64,000 nt of DNA. It comes from Ardenticatenaceae bacterium (GTDB taxonomy: Bacteria > Chloroflexota > Anaerolineae > Promineifilales > Promineifilaceae). Positions 38,430-46,551 of the stretch are shown here, one piece after another. Under the pieces are notes generated by a model. The model was not told the DNA's origin. It made no database searches and saw only the letters and a program-made list of their open reading frames with translations. The stretch's first letter is position 1, and every line of letters begins with the position of its first letter. A program made the position numbers and the translations under genes. The DNA lies in NCBI GenBank assembly GCA_030065875.1, contig JASJCR010000022.1, positions 1-64,000 on the forward strand. The letters run 5' to 3'.

Positions 38430-38642
38430 TCATCAGTATTTAAGTGGAACCACGTGGCGGGCGAATGGCGGAGATCGATTCAAAATCGGGTTAAATCAAT
38501 CATCAATCAGCAGAAAGGTTGAATAAACAAAATTCGTCAAATAAGCGGTTAGGCTGTTTGTTGGTGTAAAAAGCCGCTATAAGTCTTTTGTGTTTTTATG
38601 GTTAATGAATTAAGCAAGGCCTAATTCAAAAAAGGAGAACAG

Positions 38643-40145
38643 ATGAAAACCAAAACCTACTTCACTCAAATCATCGCTTTTGGTGTGGGATTGCTCCTGC
38701 TGGGCGGGTTAGGTGCCTACTGGCCTACACTTGTGGGCGCAAATTTGGCCGCCTCCACGCTGGCGCCAGGGGACGTCACGGCCGATGCCATCACCTATCA
38801 AGGGTATTTGACTGATGAAAACAACATCCCCCTCAACGGCACCTTTGCCATGGTGTTCGAAATTTACAATGCTCAGGCCGGCGGCACCCTGCTTTACGAC
38901 AGTGGTGAGGTCGACATTAAGGTGACCAACGGCCTGTTTGAGGTTCGCCTCCCCATTTCCGACGACATTTTTAACGGAGAGGAGTTGTGGCTGGCTCAAA
39001 CGGTCAACAAAGAGCTGCTGACCCCCCGCCAGGAGATTTTGCCCTCGCCGATGGCCCACACCCTGCGGCCGGGGGCGGTGATCAAGGGCACCGCCAGCGC
39101 CATCACCAACAACTACACGGTCGAAGTCCATATGAACAACGACGCGTTTGCCTTTAATCGCGGCGCCATTACCGGCCAGACGACGACCGGTAACGCCATT
39201 TATGGATTGGCCAACAACGGCCGCGCCATCTATGGGCAAACTCGGGACGGGTACGCGGTGTATGGGTTTGACGGTGGCACGCTGGCCAACCGCGGCTATG
39301 CCGGCTACTTCTACAGCACCAACGGCATCGGCGTTTACGCCTACAGCAACGCCAACCGCACCCATCCCAATATCCTGGCCCCGGCGGTCTATGGCCAGAG
39401 CAACCGGGGGGTTGGCGTGTACGGCCGAGGCGACACGTCCAACAGCTATTCATTTTATAATCAGGGTGGTTATTTCGAAGGAGGAAAGGGTCTTTTTGCG
39501 CGCGGCACCGATTCGGAGATCGAGGCAGGGTATGGGGCCCAGATATTTAGCAATAACTATATCGGCTTGTACGTTCTAGGAGACAACGATGATTATGACG
39601 CTCATTTTGATGGGTCTGTCGGCATCCTGGTAGATGGTTCAGTCACCACGAGCGCAGCAAACAGCACCGTGCTGACGCTCAATATGGGTGAGACATCGCT
39701 TGCTACAGGGGATCTGGTAGCCATGGTCGGCGTCACAGAGTCACCAAGTGACGGCCAGCCTATGCTGGCAGTGGCCAGCGTCAATGCTACCAATCAAAAC
39801 GCAGTTATTGGGGTGGTCAAAGAAGCGATTGCGGTTTCGGAGATATCTGGCGAAGACGGCAATCCCCGCCTAAGTTTCTCTCCCACCGACGGCGAAATCA
39901 CTCCCGGTGGTTATCTAGTCATCATCACCGAGGGGTTGGCCCCGGCGGTCAATTTGTCGAGCTTAAATTCCGGTCTAGCGGCCGCATCCAGCCTGGCCAT
40001 CGGCGACAAAATCGCCCTGTCTACCAGCGGAGAAACGACCCGGTCAGCCGCTGGCGCGCCAGCTGGCGGGATCGTCATTGGCAAGGTGGCCGGTCCCGTT
40101 GATGAAGCCACCGGGACCGTGCCCATGTACATCGATATCGACTAG
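38643..40145 (+). CDS. secreted repeat-rich protein (tail-fibre-like)
   Basis: 500 residues with a signal peptide (residues 1-33, hydrophobic 'IIAFGVGLLLLGGLGAYWP'). The segment 'AITYQGYLTDENNIPLNGTF' is a beta-sandwich head found in many secreted bacterial proteins. Residues ~175-330 carry Gly/Tyr-rich degenerate repeats (GNAIYGLANNGRAIYGQTRD, GYAVYGF, VGVYGRGD), probably a beta-solenoid. The C-terminal ~170 residues resemble a peptidase-G2/IMC-like or tail-fibre end domain (GDLVAMVGV, GNPRLSFSPTDGEI). GGAGA precedes the ATG. It is followed after 10 bp by a second small secreted gene and is probably a surface structure. Confidence 0.85.
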   Translation: MKTKTYFTQIIAFGVGLLLLGGLGAYWPTLVGANLAASTLAPGDVTADAITYQGYLTDENNIPLNGTFAMVFEIYNAQAGGTLLYDSGEVDIKVTNGLFEVRLPISDDIFNGEELWLAQTVNKELLTPRQEILPSPMAHTLRPGAVIKGTASAITNNYTVEVHMNNDAFAFNRGAITGQTTTGNAIYGLANNGRAIYGQTRDGYAVYGFDGGTLANRGYAGYFYSTNGIGVYAYSNANRTHPNILAPAVYGQSNRGVGVYGRGDTSNSYSFYNQGGYFEGGKGLFARGTDSEIEAGYGAQIFSNNYIGLYVLGDNDDYDAHFDGSVGILVDGSVTTSAANSTVLTLNMGETSLATGDLVAMVGVTESPSDGQPMLAVASVNATNQNAVIGVVKEAIAVSEISGEDGNPRLSFSPTDGEITPGGYLVIITEGLAPAVNLSSLNSGLAAASSLAIGDKIALSTSGETTRSAAGAPAGGIVIGKVAGPVDEATGTVPMYIDID

Positions 40146-40155
40146 GAGGTAGGAA

Positions 40156-40425
40156 ATGATTCGAAAGAAACTCGTTTTACTGGCCCTACTTCTGCTGTTG
40201 ATTCCGGTTGGTCTGGCGTTGGGGCAATCTTCCGCCAGCTTCATCGTGCAGCGCTTTACGCTGGTGGGAGGCGGCTCGGCCGATTCGGCCAGCTACAAGG
40301 TCACCTCGGTGATCGGACAGCCGGCCACCGGGTCGGTCGACAGCGCTACTTATCAAGTAACGGCCGGTTTTTTGCAGCCGGGGCCGGAATATCAGGATAT
40401 CTGGCTGCCGGTGATAACCAGGTAG
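40156..40425 (+). CDS. small secreted protein with C-terminal LPVITR tail
   Basis: 89 residues: signal peptide to about residue 25 (ALLLLLIPVGLALGQSSA), then SFIVQRFTLVGGGSADSASY and VIGQPATGSVDSATYQVTAG, a short beta repeat, ending IWLPVITR. A strong GGAGG site indicates co-expression with the preceding gene. The final hydrophobic-Leu-Pro-Val-x-x-Arg resembles a tail that I recall from many secreted Chloroflexota proteins. The function is unknown. Confidence 0.82.
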   Translation: MIRKKLVLLALLLLLIPVGLALGQSSASFIVQRFTLVGGGSADSASYKVTSVIGQPATGSVDSATYQVTAGFLQPGPEYQDIWLPVITR

Positions 40426-40492
40426 CGGAAAAGGTCTATAATTCCTCTCGCGTTTCGGATTCAGAGGGGGTGGGTAAACCTTCGATCCCGCG

Positions 40493-40527
40493 TAGATTGG
40501 ACCAATCTTGGAGATTGGTCCAATCTA
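40493..40527. terminator. 16-bp inverted repeat TAGATTGGACCAATCT
   Basis: 40493-40508 and 40512-40527 are perfect complements around TGG and are followed by AAAA. It lies between convergent genes and probably terminates both. Each arm is itself nearly palindromic (AGATTGG-ACCAATCT). Confidence 0.7.
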
Positions 40528-40561
40528 AAAACAACCTTGTCCGCCCTTAAACCAGAAGGGG

Positions 40562-41782
40562 TTACGGCGTGGGTTTCTTGCGACGGGCCATCAGCCGCAT
40601 AATCGTCGGCATCAGCGGTTCGATTATTTTAGCCAACAAAGCCCGTCCCCAGCCGCCACGCTTGATATAAGACGCGGCCTGAAATTGGTTGACCCCCAAA
40701 TCTTCGCGAAATCCCCGGGAACCCAATTCCATGGGGGCATCAAGGGGCAACCCGGTGGCATCGGCCACGCGATTCTGCATGGTGAAGGTGGCGATGATCC
40801 CGGCCGCATCGATCAGCCCATCCATCCCGAGCTCATCGACAACCGCCTGACGAGCCCGCTCCAATTCAGACAAATTATCACCAAGCGTGGCATTGACCAG
40901 CTGGGTCAGGATGTCTCCATGCGGTACCCCGCTGCCCAATCCATCTTCACTAGTAACAGCGGTAACCTGTGCAGCACCGTTTTCACTTGTACTGCTCTCA
41001 CGGAGCAGCATGGCGTGAGCGGTCGTTCAGTAAAAACATTCGTTCAAAGCAGACACGCGGCTGGCGATCAGCTCCATTTGAGCGCGGGTGATGGCCCGGC
41101 CGGAGCTGACGGTTGAAGCGATCTGGGAAAGCGGTACGTATTGGGACTCAATCAAGGTAACCTGATCGCGGGTCATTTCAGGCACAAGGCTCAAACCCAG
41201 GGCCACGTTGGATACGCGTATGGCGTTGTTAAAGAGTTCTTTGGCCAGGGGGTCGCGGGTAGACAGGACAGGGAGCCAGGCACCGATATCGCTGAGCTGA
41301 GTGGGCCGCTGCCGGGTTGGTTCTCCAGGCTGCGGCTTTGGCAGAGGCAGCGGGGGTATCCCCACCGCGCGATGAAACATGTCAATGTCCATGGTCATCA
41401 TAATCACGCCGAGCAGCTCGACATATTCGACGTCGGTGATTCCCTGATCGGCCAAATCGGTTATCAAGCGCCTTGAAAGGCGGCCCGGATCGGTGACAAT
41501 GCGGTGGATGGCATCGATGCGGGCCGGGTCGAGTTCGCTGATAGAATCATGCACCCCCTCCACCGCATAGGGGGAAAGGGCCTCTTTACGTTTACGACAC
41601 AGAGTGCAATCTTGGGCTGCCCGGGTTTCGGCGGCGATGGCTACTTTTTCAGCCGCCGTTAGCCACGTGCCGGGTCGTCCCAGGTTGGCCCAGACCTCTT
41701 CATGAGCGTCTATAAGGTCCTGTCGAACGTTAAACGGTTCATAAATATTGGAAAATTCAGTCGCTATTTTTTCTGTCATCAT
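40562..41782 (-). CDS. AhpD-like (carboxymuconolactone decarboxylase superfamily) protein, probable CxxU selenoprotein
   Basis: Read with the in-frame TGA at 41029-41027 as selenocysteine, the gene encodes 406 residues. The sequence around the TGA is ALNECFY-U-TTAHAMLLR. This gives E237-x11-C249-x2-U252-x3-H256, which matches the AhpD catalytic pattern E-x11-C-x2-C-x3-H with Sec in place of the second Cys. A 6-bp hairpin starts 7 bases after the TGA. The N-terminal half carries another C-x-x-C (C59-TL-C62), suggesting two AhpD-like halves. Frame and family similarity continue unbroken to 40562. AhpD-family proteins are peroxidase or disulfide reductases. It lies beside a reductive dehalogenase operon. 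The alternatives are a nonsense mutation or sequencing error turning a Cys codon into TGA. Confidence 0.78.
40997..41019 (-). promoter_or_regulatory. candidate bacterial SECIS hairpin
   Basis: Reading the minus strand, CTCACG (41019-41014) pairs with CGTGAG (41002-40997) around an 11-base loop. The stem begins 7 bases after the in-frame TGA (41029-41027). Bacterial SECIS elements are hairpins placed just after UGA, so position and size fit. Loop identity cannot be judged by eye. Confidence 0.6.
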
Positions 41783-41792
41783 GTCTCAGAGG

Positions 41793-41918
41793 ATTATATT
41801 TGCACTTCTATGCAAGATACTTCGGTAACATTTAAAATTTTTGAAGTGTCCACATACCTCGTAGGGGTGAACCGCAGATTTTCACAGAGCTCCGCAGGAG
41901 CTAGAGAGAAATCTGTGG
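41793..41918. repeat. leader of the AhpD-like gene: TATAAT, TTGCA hairpin and CAGATT-type repeat
   Basis: In the 367-bp spacer 41783-42149 there is no ORF. 41871-41918 is a CAGATT-family inverted repeat (CCGCAGATTTT ... AAATCTGTGG) with AGCTCC-GCAG-GAGCT at its centre. Nearer the gene, on the minus strand, TATAAT (41798-41793) lies next to TTGCA-N6-TGCAA (41800-41815), a possible second, weaker promoter. Confidence 0.5.
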
Positions 41919-42013
41919 CCATCTTCGAACCTATGGTCCTGCGCTCCGCGCTCTGCGGACATCTTTTCATTTAACATTTTATAAAACAGTGACAGTCATC
42001 TATGTTAAATAAA

Positions 42014-42061
42014 GCAAGTAAGTACTTGCATAATATTATCACACCCCATTACACGTGTCAA
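42014..42061 (-). promoter_or_regulatory. consensus promoter with GCAAGTA-N2-TACTTGC operator
   Basis: On the minus strand TTGACA (42061-42056), 17 bp and TAATAT (42038-42033) make a near-consensus promoter. Directly downstream at 42029-42014 lies a palindrome with 7-bp arms (GCAAGTA/TACTTGC) covering the predicted start site. This is repressor-type architecture for the AhpD-like gene, with a leader of about 245 nt. Confidence 0.75.
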
Positions 42062-42149
42062 TTATTCGCCCGATACAAGGAAGTTTGCTAACCAAAGGCA
42101 TATAAAATGGCGCGACTGATTCATTGTGGTCGTACTCACGCCCAGCTTG

Positions 42150-43157
42150 TTAAAGATTCTTGGTCGAAATCAGATCCAGATTTTTGGTAATCATCAGCCC
42201 GGCGCACTCTGGATGCTGGCTCAACAAGGCTGTCCCCCATTGCGAACCAAGCACCATCACGGCCGTGGCCAGGCCATCCGCCAGCATGGCCGATGGCGCG
42301 GTAACCGTCACGCTGGCCAATTCTGGATTGGAATAGCCGGTACGTGGATCGAGAATGTGATGATGGTGCAAATCTGCGGTGTAAGCTTGGAAATAATCCC
42401 CTGAAGTGGCGGCAGCCTGATTGGCTAAGCGCAGGCCGGTTTGAAGCGGTTCCATGGCAGGCCGCGGCGGCCGGATACCAACCCGCCACGACAGCTCGTG
42501 ATCTTTAGCCCCGGCAGCCATTAAATCTCCACCGGCTTCCACCATCATGTTGACAAACCCGCGGCGCCTGAGCTCGGCCGTTCCTTCATCCACGATATAC
42601 CCTTTGCCGATCCCGTCCAGGGTCAGGATCATACCCGATTTGCCGAGGCGAATGGTTTGGCCATCAACATGAATATTTTTGTAATTGATGAGGGGCAGTA
42701 TGCTGGCGACAGCTTCCGCTGACGGCAATTTCCCCTGTTGCTGATGGGCCTGATACAAATCGAGCAGCGGGTAGACCGAAATATCAAAGGCTCCATCGGA
42801 TTTTTCGCTCAGCTGGCGCGATTGTTCTATCAGGTGCAGCAGCGGAGGGCTCGCCGCAGGCAAATAACCATTCGTGTTTAGGCGAGAAAGCTCGCTGTCC
42901 GGCCGGTAGCGGCTGAGAAGCGCTTCAAGCTCGGTCATGCGTCCCAGTGAGGCGGCTGCGGCGGCCTCAGCCGCGGCGCTATCTTCCCCAATGATGGTTA
43001 CCTTAACGACGGTGCCCATCAGGATCCGGCTGGTCGACACTTCAACAAGCTTCTGGCCGTTGGCCTGCAGCCCCAATCGCCAGGCGGCACCGGCCATCGC
43101 CGTCGCCCCAATGATGCGTAGAAAATCACGTCGCGTAAGGTTGGGCCGCTTCGCCAT
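42150..43157 (-). CDS. apbE: FAD:protein FMN transferase (ApbE family)
   Basis: 335 residues. The twin-arginine signal is RRDFLRIIGATAMAGAA near the N-terminus, so the enzyme is exported. ApbE motifs include GAFDISVYPLLDLY, 'LDGIGKGYIVDEGTAEL', 'VEAGGDLMAAGAK' and HHILDPRTGYSNPE. It transfers FMN from FAD to a threonine of S/T-G-A-x-x-T motifs. The RdhC/NosR-like protein two genes upstream has exactly such a motif (SGATVT), so it is the likely substrate. The gene begins 3 bases after the stop of the 39-aa gene, with GGGGAG inside that gene's end, showing translational coupling. Confidence 0.94.
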   Translation of the reverse strand: MAKRPNLTRRDFLRIIGATAMAGAAWRLGLQANGQKLVEVSTSRILMGTVVKVTIIGEDSAAAEAAAAASLGRMTELEALLSRYRPDSELSRLNTNGYLPAASPPLLHLIEQSRQLSEKSDGAFDISVYPLLDLYQAHQQQGKLPSAEAVASILPLINYKNIHVDGQTIRLGKSGMILTLDGIGKGYIVDEGTAELRRRGFVNMMVEAGGDLMAAGAKDHELSWRVGIRPPRPAMEPLQTGLRLANQAAATSGDYFQAYTADLHHHHILDPRTGYSNPELASVTVTAPSAMLADGLATAVMVLGSQWGTALLSQHPECAGLMITKNLDLISTKNL

Positions 43158-43160
43158 CGG

Positions 43161-43280
43161 TTAGCTCCCCAGCACCTGCAACATATTGCTGCCAATCTCA
43201 ACCAGGATCAGGACAATGCTGCCGACCACTGCCGTGAGCAAAATCACGTCGACGATGCGGTTTGTTTTACGGTTCTCCAT
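43161..43280 (-). CDS. 39-aa single-helix membrane peptide in the rdh operon
   Basis: A short frame, MENRKTNRIVDVILLTAVVG onward, with one hydrophobic helix (VILLTAVVGSIVLILVEIG) after a basic start, so N-in topology is likely. GGAG lies 9 bases before ATG at 43280. It overlaps the end of the RdhC/NosR-like gene by 37 bases in another frame and ends 3 bases before apbE. Placement, ribosome site and helix make it a credible gene: probably a small subunit or anchor of the flavoprotein complex. No family is recognised. Confidence 0.7.
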   Translation of the reverse strand: MENRKTNRIVDVILLTAVVGSIVLILVEIGSNMLQVLGS

Positions 43281-44458
43281 AATTCCAAACTCCATCCCCG
43301 CACCAGGCGAATAAGGTCATACACCGGGTCAAGCGGGCATAAAAAGTTGCACCACGGTCGCTTAAAAAAGAGCGACATGACCAGCACAATGCCGGTCAGG
43401 GCAAAAAGAACAGTCGACCCGGTCAAGCTAAATAAGGTGCCAAACACTTCGTAACTGGAGACGCCCGGGTTGCGAAAGAGCAGGGCCAGAACGATCGCCA
43501 GCCAGGCCAATCCACGCTGCAGCCAGACAAATAAGCGGCGGTATTGTCGTAAACCCACGCGCTTGGCTCCACCTATCACGCCCAGACACTCCTGTGCCGC
43601 TCCAAAGGGGCAAAACCAGGCGCAGTAGGCGTTTTTGTTATCGGCCGTCAACACAAAAAGGATGCCGCCCAGCAAAAAATACCAGTACAGATTGGTCTGC
43701 CACTGCGGCCAGAATCCCAGCAAAAAAGAGTTTATTTTGGAGATCGTCAGCGGCAGGTTGTACCAGAAGCCCAAAACGAACAACCCGGTCAACAGCATCA
43801 GCCAGCGGGCCTGCTTTTTGTATTTAAATTTCGGCCGGTGGGCGAAATACCCGACGGCAAAAAGAGCCAAAACGGTGATCTCGGGCATGCCAAATTGGAT
43901 CGGTGGCGGTGGGGCAGCGAGCACGGTTTCCCCCAGCTGCTCGACCGCGATAAGGCGGCTGCCCTGCAGAGCGGCTTCTGCCAGGGCACGGGAGGTAACC
44001 GTAGCCCCTGACACCCCATCCAGATCTTCGTCTAACTGGAATGGATCGCCAAAAAATTTTCCCCACAGCTGCAGTAAAAATCCGCCACCCTCGACCCGAG
44101 CGAAGAAAGACGGCGTTTCTTTGTGGCTAACCACGGCCGTACCCACGACCTCTCCCCCAAGATCGACGGCCACCGCCAGCTGCAGCGGCCCGCCGTACCC
44201 GGCCGCCTCACCCACAGTGACGTAGCCAAGCAGCTGCTCGGCCGCAGCATCCTGATAAGCGGCAAAGGTGTCGCCGGAAACCCTTTCAAAATGGCCTGCT
44301 TCCGGCCAGGCGGCTTCGATGGCCGGCTGCAAATCGCTGGCTTCCAGGGCCACCCCGGCAAACCAGGCGATGATGATCGTAATGACGGCCGTCACGGCCA
44401 GAAAGCGCTCTAAACGCCGGGTGCGCGCCTGCTTGGATATGGGGGTTTTTTTGATCAA
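43244..44458 (-). CDS. rdhC: NosR/RdhC-like membrane flavoprotein with FMN-binding domain and two C-x3-C-P motifs
   Basis: 404 residues. After one N-terminal membrane helix comes an extracytoplasmic FMN-binding domain with DGVSGATVTSRAL (covalent FMN site on Thr), then about five membrane helices carrying CAWFCPFGAAQECLG and CNFLCPLDP, the two Cys-Pro motifs of NosR/NapH-type proteins. It would carry electrons from the quinone pool across the membrane to RdhA. The frame is open upstream to 44506, but a TTG at 44458 has AGAGGA overlapping the rdhB stop and starts just before the charged N-terminus, so TTG is chosen. It lies between rdhB and the 39-aa gene/apbE. Confidence 0.9.
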   Translation of the reverse strand: MIKKTPISKQARTRRLERFLAVTAVITIIIAWFAGVALEASDLQPAIEAAWPEAGHFERVSGDTFAAYQDAAAEQLLGYVTVGEAAGYGGPLQLAVAVDLGGEVVGTAVVSHKETPSFFARVEGGGFLLQLWGKFFGDPFQLDEDLDGVSGATVTSRALAEAALQGSRLIAVEQLGETVLAAPPPPIQFGMPEITVLALFAVGYFAHRPKFKYKKQARWLMLLTGLFVLGFWYNLPLTISKINSFLLGFWPQWQTNLYWYFLLGGILFVLTADNKNAYCAWFCPFGAAQECLGVIGGAKRVGLRQYRRLFVWLQRGLAWLAIVLALLFRNPGVSSYEVFGTLFSLTGSTVLFALTGIVLVMSLFFKRPWCNFLCPLDPVYDLIRLVRGWSLELWRTVKQTASST

Positions 44459-44466
44459 CGGATCCT

Positions 44467-44733
44467 CTAGCGAGTAAATACAAAGCGCCGCAGCAGCACG
44501 CCCCACACCACAGCCACAAAACCGGTGATCGTGCCCATGACCAAAGCGGCCTGCGGGGCGTCTTCACCCAGAAAGCCTACAATTAACTCCAGCACAAAAA
44601 CGGTGTAGAGAATGCCGGCGACGGTCAGCAGCCAGTGCCACCACTTAACGCGCAGCTGATTTTTGCGGGCGTATTCAATCAGCAAAACCAGTCCGGCCGT
44701 TGCCAATGCGCCAATAAGAAGATGAATAAGCAT
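44467..44733 (-). CDS. rdhB: RdhB-like membrane anchor
   Basis: 88 residues with three hydrophobic helices, a WWHWLLTVAGILYTVFVLEL segment and an acidic GFLGEDAPQAA loop, like the small RdhB anchors encoded next to reductive dehalogenases. AAGAGG precedes ATG. It starts 18 bp after the rdhA stop, which supports anchoring of RdhA on the outer face of the membrane. Confidence 0.88.
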   Translation of the reverse strand: MLIHLLIGALATAGLVLLIEYARKNQLRVKWWHWLLTVAGILYTVFVLELIVGFLGEDAPQAALVMGTITGFVAVVWGVLLRRFVFTR

Positions 44734-44751
44734 GATGAAAATCCTCTTGAT

Positions 44752-46443
44752 TTATAAGGAGATGTCCTTGATGTGAATAAAGTTGTCGCTTTCCCAGAAT
44801 TTAAATTTTGGATCTTTTGTTCCGTATCCGGAAGCATCATCCAGCTTGACGAGAATTTGATCGAGTGCGCCGCTCTGCGCTCCGATCATGATGCGAGTTG
44901 CTTCATGGAGCCACCCTTCCGGCTTGTTAAACGGACAAACGCGAATGCACATGCCGCAGCCGCTGGCATTGGCGGTCCAGCCAAGATAACAATCTTCCGC
45001 ATTGACCGACCATTTGAGCACGCCGGGATTGGTGCTGATCGTCGTGGGTTCCATCGTCTTTGGGCCGTAGGAAATCGCCTGCGTTGGGCAGTGGGTGGCG
45101 CATTTTTTGCACACCTCGCAAAATTCCTCTACACCAAAGCGAATCGGCTTATCGTACGCCATCGGCAGATCGGTAATTACCTTGGCCAGGCGCACGCGGG
45201 GGCCATATTTGGGGGTGATCAGGATGCCGTTGCGGCCGCCTTCACCTAATCCGGCTTCGATCGCCTGCGGAACGCTGATGCCGGTGTTGTTGCCGCACGG
45301 TATGGCGTTGTAACCCAGGCCGCGAATAAATTGGGCCAGCGAACCAGCCGTAATCGCCATTTTTGAATACCCATCCATCGTTCCCGCATCACCGAGAACC
45401 GTGGGGGCGGCTTCAATCGAGTCGTAATCCATTTCAAACGCCAAAACGATAACGGTTTTCATCGTTTCCGGGATGGCCAGGGTGCCATCTTCCAGATAGC
45501 GCGGCCGTGCCGATTCACCTGGATCGACATTGGCAATTTCAAAATCGAACCCTAATTTATCAGCAAAAATACTCAAAACAGGGGTCGGCATTGAGGTGAA
45601 CATCGACAGGTTTTCTTTAAACTGGCTGGCGGGCAGCATTTTAACCATCCCCACAGGCGGGGCACCGGCCGGCATCTGGGCGGGATCGGTATTTTCAAGG
45701 ACATCAATAATCATCGCCTTAATTTGATCCCCATCCATTTTTTCCATTTCGGTTTTGATCAGCTCCCCGGCATCTTGTGGTGAAAGCTGCCCTTCGGGCA
45801 GTTCAACTTCTTCCACTTCAGTAAACTCAATGGGAACCTGACCACCACCACCTATCGCGTCATAGTAGTGGCTGTAAATCCAGCGCTCATTCATAGGCGC
45901 AATGCCGACTAAGGAAGCGCCCAAAAAGAGAGCCGCTTTTTTGACCACGGCCGCTACTTCTTCGGGGGAAAAGCGGCTGTGATCCCAGCGGCCGTCGAAA
46001 GAAATACCGGGCTTGCTCATGGCCGAAGGGTTTAAGCCAAGAAGCCCGGCATGACTGCCGGTCATCGGCGAGTTGGTGCCATCATACGTGCCGCAAAAAA
46101 CCGCCGCGTCCGATAAAGCGGCATCGATATGGGTATATCCCGAATCCCCGACGTTGAATACCTTCTCAGTGCTGTTTACCTTCTCGATATATTCTTCATC
46201 CCACATGATGCGGCTGAAGATCACGTTGGTGGAATCAAATCGTTCGTAAATATCCTCATCGACCTTGATGGCAGGGTCATCATCTGCCAGGGTCCGGACG
46301 ACAAAGCCACCATAGGCTTCTGGTGATTCAAGCAGAAGTTCTTCACCGACGGTACCGACCTTCGTGATGGTAGGCAGCGCCACGGCCGCCAATCCCCCGA
46401 GTTTCAAAAAGTCCCGACGGTTGAGATTGGGTTTAACCGACAT
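44752..46443 (-). CDS. rdhA: reductive dehalogenase catalytic subunit (RdhA family)
   Basis: 563 residues. The Tat signal is NRRDFLKLGGLAAVALPT at the N-terminus. A dehalogenase/cobamide-binding domain follows ('FSPEEVAAVVKKAALFLGAS', LVGIAPMNERWIYS, 'AGSLAQFIRGLGYNAIPCGN'). Near the C-terminus are two 4Fe-4S motifs: CEVCKKCATHCP and CYLGW ... GCGMCIRVCPF. RdhA enzymes reduce organohalides using cobamide and Fe-S clusters. About 135 residues separate IYSHYYDA from TVIVLAFEMDYD, longer than I expect for RdhA. Frame upstream to 46512 is ignored because ATG at 46443 has AAAGGAGAGC and starts the Tat signal. Whether the substrate is an organohalide cannot be told. Confidence 0.93.
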   Translation of the reverse strand: MSVKPNLNRRDFLKLGGLAAVALPTITKVGTVGEELLLESPEAYGGFVVRTLADDDPAIKVDEDIYERFDSTNVIFSRIMWDEEYIEKVNSTEKVFNVGDSGYTHIDAALSDAAVFCGTYDGTNSPMTGSHAGLLGLNPSAMSKPGISFDGRWDHSRFSPEEVAAVVKKAALFLGASLVGIAPMNERWIYSHYYDAIGGGGQVPIEFTEVEEVELPEGQLSPQDAGELIKTEMEKMDGDQIKAMIIDVLENTDPAQMPAGAPPVGMVKMLPASQFKENLSMFTSMPTPVLSIFADKLGFDFEIANVDPGESARPRYLEDGTLAIPETMKTVIVLAFEMDYDSIEAAPTVLGDAGTMDGYSKMAITAGSLAQFIRGLGYNAIPCGNNTGISVPQAIEAGLGEGGRNGILITPKYGPRVRLAKVITDLPMAYDKPIRFGVEEFCEVCKKCATHCPTQAISYGPKTMEPTTISTNPGVLKWSVNAEDCYLGWTANASGCGMCIRVCPFNKPEGWLHEATRIMIGAQSGALDQILVKLDDASGYGTKDPKFKFWESDNFIHIKDISL

Positions 46444-46551
46444 ATTGCTCTCCTTTATTGGCAGTGCAAAGCATAAAGATGACAGTGCGCAATCTGAGAG
46501 TGGATCGCCCATCTTTGATCTTTTTACTTTCCACTGTGGTTTATCTAACTA

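Noticed and set aside
40562-41011. Separate 149-aa gene starting at ATG 41011
   Set aside because: It has no ribosome site, is in the same frame as the upstream part, and completes the AhpD motif across the TGA; treated as one selenoprotein gene instead.
46444-46512. N-terminal extension of RdhA
   Set aside because: It would bury the Tat signal and ignores the strong ribosome site before ATG 46443.
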